Positions 60,625-64,000 of a stretch of 64,000 nucleotides of DNA are shown here, piece by piece. The notes beneath the pieces were generated by a model. The model worked only from the letters and a program-made list of their open reading frames with translations, searched no databases and was not told the origin of the DNA. The translations under genes were made by a program, and so were the position numbers. Positions within the stretch are counted from its first letter, which is position 1. Every line of letters begins with the position of its first letter. Source of the stretch: Geothrix rubra (GTDB taxonomy: Bacteria; Acidobacteriota; Holophagae; Holophagales; Holophagaceae); assembly GCF_030268065.1 (NCBI RefSeq), contig NZ_BSDD01000002.1:558001-622000 (forward strand). Direction: 5' to 3'.

Positions 60625-61758
60625 TCAGCAGGGCAGGTGGAGGGTGAAGCTGGTGCCGAAGCCGGGCTGGCTCTGGGCGCGGATCTGGCCCTGGTGGGCG
60701 GCGACGAGGCGCTGGACGATGGCCAGCCCCAGCCCGAAGCCCCGGTCGGCATCGCCGCGTTCGGTCTGGCGGAAGGGATCGAAGACGAAGGGGAGCTTGT
60801 CCGGGGGGATGCCGCGCCCGGTGTCGATGACGCCGATGCGGAGGAACCGGAGGCCGGACTCCACGCCGGAGCCGAAGTCCTGGGCCGCCTCCAGGCGGAT
60901 CGCGCCGCCCCGGGGCGTGAACTTGAGGGCGTTGTCCAGGAGGTTGTGCATGACCCGGTCGAGCTGGGCCCGGTCCCCGCGGATCTCCGGCAGGCCCTCG
61001 GGGATGTTGGCCTGGAAGTGGCGGCCGGACTCGGCGGCCCGGAGGTCGTAGGCGGTGGCGAGGCCGCCCAGCCAGTGGGCCGGGTCGATCGGCTGCAGCT
61101 CCAGGGGCACCTGGCCGTGCTCGCTGCGGTGGAGCTCCAGCATCTCGTCGAGGAGGCCCCGCACCTGGTTGAAGCTCTGCTCGGCCTGGGCGACCAGGGC
61201 GGGTCTCGGGGCCACCCCCTCCTTGAGGGAATCCAGCATCAGGCCCACGCCCGCTAGGGGGGAGCGGATGTCGTGGACGAGCATGGCGGTGAAGTTCGCC
61301 TTGAGGGTGTGCACCTCCTTGAGCTTGAGGTTGGCGTCCAGGAGGGCCTGGTTCTGCCGCTCCAGGTCCTTCTGCAGGCGCCCGAGGCTGACGTGGTGCT
61401 CCACCCGGGCCAGCACCTCCTCGGTCGAGAAGGGCTTGGTGATGTAGTCGCGCCCGCCCACCTGGAAGGCCTTCACCTTGTCCAGGGGGTCGTCCAGGGC
61501 GCTGATGAAGATCACGGGGATGGGGGCCAGGGCCGGCTGCTGGGCCAGGGCCTGGCAGACCTGGTAGCCGTCCATCTCGGGCATGCTCACGTCCAGGAGC
61601 ATGAGCTCGGGCGGCTGGCGCCGGGCGGCCTCCAGGGCCATGGCGCCGCTGGTGACGGTGCGGACCCGGTGGTGGTTCCCCTTCAGCACCCGGGTGAGCA
61701 GATCGAGGTTGGTGGGATTGTCGTCCACCAGCAGGAGGTCGGCGGGGGGGACCAGCAT
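60625..61758 (-). CDS. Receiver-histidine kinase hybrid
   Basis: A 377-residue soluble signalling protein with the receiver first. Residues 1-125 are the receiver (LLLVDDNPTN, phospho-Asp in LMLLDVSMPEMDG, VIFISAL, YITKPFS). A coiled-coil linker (LQKDLERQNQALLDANLK) leads to a HisKA with the His in TAMLVHDIRSPLAGVGLML, and a HATPase with N-box LLDNALKFTP and G-box DRGFGLGLAIVQRL. It is 15 bp downstream of the large hybrid kinase, so the two form an operon. The kinase may take signal through its own N-terminal receiver. Confidence 0.93.
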   Translation of the reverse strand: MLVPPADLLLVDDNPTNLDLLTRVLKGNHHRVRTVTSGAMALEAARRQPPELMLLDVSMPEMDGYQVCQALAQQPALAPIPVIFISALDDPLDKVKAFQVGGRDYITKPFSTEEVLARVEHHVSLGRLQKDLERQNQALLDANLKLKEVHTLKANFTAMLVHDIRSPLAGVGLMLDSLKEGVAPRPALVAQAEQSFNQVRGLLDEMLELHRSEHGQVPLELQPIDPAHWLGGLATAYDLRAAESGRHFQANIPEGLPEIRGDRAQLDRVMHNLLDNALKFTPRGGAIRLEAAQDFGSGVESGLRFLRIGVIDTGRGIPPDKLPFVFDPFRQTERGDADRGFGLGLAIVQRLVAAHQGQIRAQSQPGFGTSFTLHLPC

Positions 61759-61773
61759 GGGGGCCTCGATGGC

Positions 61774-64000
61774 TCAGGGGATGTGGTAGAGGAGTTCCTT
61801 GAGATGATAGGCCCGCAGGTGCTGCCGCAGCTCGGCCTTCAGGGGGGTGTCCGGCAGTTCGTCCAGCAGGCGCTCGGCGGCTTCCAGATCGCCGACGGTG
61901 ATCTGGCTGCGGAAGCGCGCGCGCCAGCTGGGATCCAGGTCGGCGGCCCCGTCGAGTCCGGCCGGGGCGGCGGCTTCGGGCGGGGGGGCCTCCGCGAAGG
62001 CGAGGCCCAGGAGGGTGGCCAGGGTCTGGAAGAGACTCCCTTCGTCGATGGGCTTCGTCAGGAAGCCGTCGAATCCGCGGGCGGCCAGGTCCCGGGGGTC
62101 CACGTCGTAGACGCTGGCGCTGATGGCCACCACGGGCGTGCGCGACCAGGCCCGCTCCGCCTCCTGGCGCCGGAGGGCCTCGATGGCGGCGAACCCGTCC
62201 ATGACCGGCATCCGCAGGTCCATCAGCACCAGGTCCGGCCGGTCCCGCTCCCAGCGGGCCAGGCCGTCGGCCCCGTCCACGGCCTCGCTGCACCGGAAGC
62301 CCACCAGGCGCAGCAGGCCGCAGAGGGTGTCGCGGTTCTCCGGCCGGTCGTCCACCACCAGCAGGTGGGGCTCCCCCTGGCCGGCCGCCAGGTGGCCCAC
62401 CGCGCGCTCGGGGTGGCGGAGGAGCGGCCCCTCCGCCTCCGGGAGGGGGAGGGCGAAGCTGAAGCGGGAGCCCCGGCCCGGTGCGCTATCCAGCGCCATC
62501 CGGCCGCCCAGGAGGCCCACCAGCACCTGGCTGATGTGGAGGCCGAGGCCCGTGCCCCCGGCGCTGGCCCCCAGTTCCGTCTGGCTGAAGGCCTGGAAGA
62601 GCCGGGCCTGGTCCTCGGGGGCGATGCCGGGACCCGTGTCCTCCACGGCGAAGGTGGCCCGACCCTCCTGCCAGTGCGCCACCAGGCGCACGTGGCCGGC
62701 TTCCGTGAACTTGAGGGCGTTGCCCAGGAGGTTGAGGAGGACCTGCCTCAGCTTGGGGAGATCGCCTTCCACCCGGTCCGGAAAGCCCCCGGCGTCCACC
62801 TCCAGCCGGAGTCCCTTCCCCTGGGCGGTGGCCCGGAGGAGCGACTCCAGGTCGCGGAAGAGGGCCGCGGGTTCGAAGCGCACGGGCTTCACCTCCATGC
62901 GGCCGGCCTCGATCTTCGACAGGGAGAGCACGTCGTTGATGAGGGAGAGGAGGTGCTCCCCCGCCCGCACCACGTGGGTGAGCCGGATCCGGTCGTCCTC
63001 GCTCCGGGCCGGCTCCCGGGCCATGAGACGGGTGTAGCCCAGGATGGCCGTGAGGGGTGTGCGCAGCTCGTGGCTCATGCTGGCGAGGAAGGCGCTCTTG
63101 GCCCGCGAGGCCGCCTGGGCCCGGGCCTCGCTGTCCCGGAGCTCCGCCTGGAGACGCTTGATCTCGGTGAGGTCCATGGCCACGCCCATGGTCCCCAGCA
63201 GCCTGCCCTCGGGGTTCAGGATCCGGGAGATGACCAGCAGCACCGGGACCAGGTGCCCGTCCCGGTGGCGGTAGTGGCATTCCGTGGAGAAGCCCGGGAT
63301 GTGCGCCGCGGCCTGGAGGGCCTCCACGCCGGACTGGAGGGGGCGCCGCATGCGGGCGCTGAGCTCCTCGGCCAGGCGCGCGAGCTCCTCCGGCAGCCGC
63401 CACAGCAGCGGGGTGGCCTTCCCCAGCACCTCCTCGGCCCGGTAGCCCAGCATCAGCTCCGCGGCGTGGTTGAAGCGGTTCACCTTCCCGTCCAGGTCGA
63501 GGCCGATGATGGCGGCCTGGGCCCCGTCCAGGATGGCCCGCTCCAGGGCCTGCTGCTCGCGGAGGGTCTCCATCAGGCGATCGAGCCGGGCCACCGTCCG
63601 GTTCAGCTCCCGGTCGGCCACGGCCAGCTCGTCCTCGCCTTCCCGCTCGGGGGCGGGTTCCAGGTTCCCGTCGGCGACCTGGCGGAGGCGGGCCACCAGG
63701 TCGCCGACGCCCCGCTGGAGGTGGCGGGCGAAGGCCTGGCTGAGGCCCAGGGCCAGGAGCAGGGCCGCCGCCATCAGGGCGAGGCCGATCCAGGTGGTGT
63801 GGCGGGACTGCGCCTGGAGGTTCGCGAGGAGGCTCCGGGCGGTGCGGTCCTGCTCGTCGCGGAGCTCGCCGAGGCCCCGGGAGAGGGCGATGACCTCCGG
63901 CAGCCAGTCCCGGTCCCCGAAGGTCCCCAGCTCCGCGGACATCCCCCGGGGCAGGAGGACCTCGAGCTGCCGGGAGAGCGCCCGGAGGTGCTCCAGATGG
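61774..64000 (-). CDS. Membrane hybrid histidine kinase (N-terminus beyond window)
   Basis: At least 741 residues; the frame stays open to the window edge, so the start is outside. The visible order is: part of a periplasmic sensor helix, one transmembrane helix (WIGLALMAAALLLALGL), HAMP, PAS (about 150-275), HisKA (His in ASMSHELRTPLTAILGY), HATPase (NLLGNALKFT, GGTGLGLHISQVL), a receiver (LLVVDDRPEN, Asp in LVLMDLRMPVMDG, FLTKPID) and a ~70-residue helical tail. The tail lacks an obvious Hpt His. It is the first visible gene of the unit with the receiver-kinase downstream. Confidence 0.92.
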   Translation of the reverse strand, partial: HLEHLRALSRQLEVLLPRGMSAELGTFGDRDWLPEVIALSRGLGELRDEQDRTARSLLANLQAQSRHTTWIGLALMAAALLLALGLSQAFARHLQRGVGDLVARLRQVADGNLEPAPEREGEDELAVADRELNRTVARLDRLMETLREQQALERAILDGAQAAIIGLDLDGKVNRFNHAAELMLGYRAEEVLGKATPLLWRLPEELARLAEELSARMRRPLQSGVEALQAAAHIPGFSTECHYRHRDGHLVPVLLVISRILNPEGRLLGTMGVAMDLTEIKRLQAELRDSEARAQAASRAKSAFLASMSHELRTPLTAILGYTRLMAREPARSEDDRIRLTHVVRAGEHLLSLINDVLSLSKIEAGRMEVKPVRFEPAALFRDLESLLRATAQGKGLRLEVDAGGFPDRVEGDLPKLRQVLLNLLGNALKFTEAGHVRLVAHWQEGRATFAVEDTGPGIAPEDQARLFQAFSQTELGASAGGTGLGLHISQVLVGLLGGRMALDSAPGRGSRFSFALPLPEAEGPLLRHPERAVGHLAAGQGEPHLLVVDDRPENRDTLCGLLRLVGFRCSEAVDGADGLARWERDRPDLVLMDLRMPVMDGFAAIEALRRQEAERAWSRTPVVAISASVYDVDPRDLAARGFDGFLTKPIDEGSLFQTLATLLGLAFAEAPPPEAAAPAGLDGAADLDPSWRARFRSQITVGDLEAAERLLDELPDTPLKAELRQHLRAYHLKELLYHIP

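Overview
This window is about 64 kb of very GC-rich (about 70%), gene-dense bacterial chromosome. It has 62 supportable protein genes and two tRNA genes. There is no rRNA, phage, insertion sequence or CRISPR array. The many multi-PAS and hybrid histidine kinases, an MglA-type GTPase fused to a kinase, an HspR-type heat-shock repressor, a secreted VPS10/BNR propeller and a Gram-negative envelope (RseP, lipoproteins, a beta-barrel protein) fit a Holophagae/Geothrix-like Acidobacteriota. That placement is inference; no marker phylogeny could be run.

Layout. 1-3154 is a minus-strand phosphorelay operon: PAS kinase, CheY-like receiver, then an Hpt/receiver protein cut by the window edge. 3204-10227 holds small enzymes (OsmC, RsmB, cupin, TspO, DUF1579-like, GNAT, two NTF2-like proteins), a CsgG/TPR/SHOCT protein and one lower-GC orphan. 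10460-17935 carries an M28 peptidase, RsmE, TerC, RibF, a hexapeptide acetyltransferase, MarC, a glutathione peroxidase and a TonB-C-like protein. 18042-19855 is a LytS/LytTR two-component pair, followed by a 975-residue Asp-box propeller. 22960-26835 is the envelope operon uppS-cdsA-dxr-rseP, read leftward.

The 444-bp gap upstream of uppS contains 107-bp tandem repeats and a duplicated copy of the first codons of uppS. To its right is the MglA-kinase fusion (27280-29658). 29723-32889 has a secreted orphan, an OmpR-type regulator divergent from a family 2 glycosyltransferase, and YacG. 33043-38249 is a stress block: dnaK, a strong terminator, dnaJ-hspR behind a HAIR-like inverted repeat, a group 2/3 sigma factor and a DnaC-like ATPase. 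The reading continues into an MMPL/RND exporter and a MidA methyltransferase.

41869-46254 has a CocE-type hydrolase, a chemoreceptor and a PilZ protein. 46502-53216 is a carbohydrate island: PIG-L deacetylase, GT4, GH100-like, GH130-like, and a GT4 fused to an alpha-helical toroid domain. 53330-56269 has MeaB, a zinc-ribbon protein and two orphans. tRNA-Pro and tRNA-Arg follow. Each is trailed by tandem repeats that carry the tRNA T-arm in direct and inverted orientation. Between and after them lie a beta-barrel protein, a CAT/E2-like protein, a PAP2 phosphatase, a DUF2155 lipoprotein and two more signalling proteins, the last open at the right edge.

Genes are packed with 1-8 bp overlaps (ATGA, GTGA, TGATG), indicating translational coupling. 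Many transcription units start with a hexamer of the form TAnnnT followed by G(G/A)CC, about 18-30 bp before the start codon, implying short leaders. The two most unusual signals are the tRNA-tail repeat arrays and the repeat-filled uppS leader.
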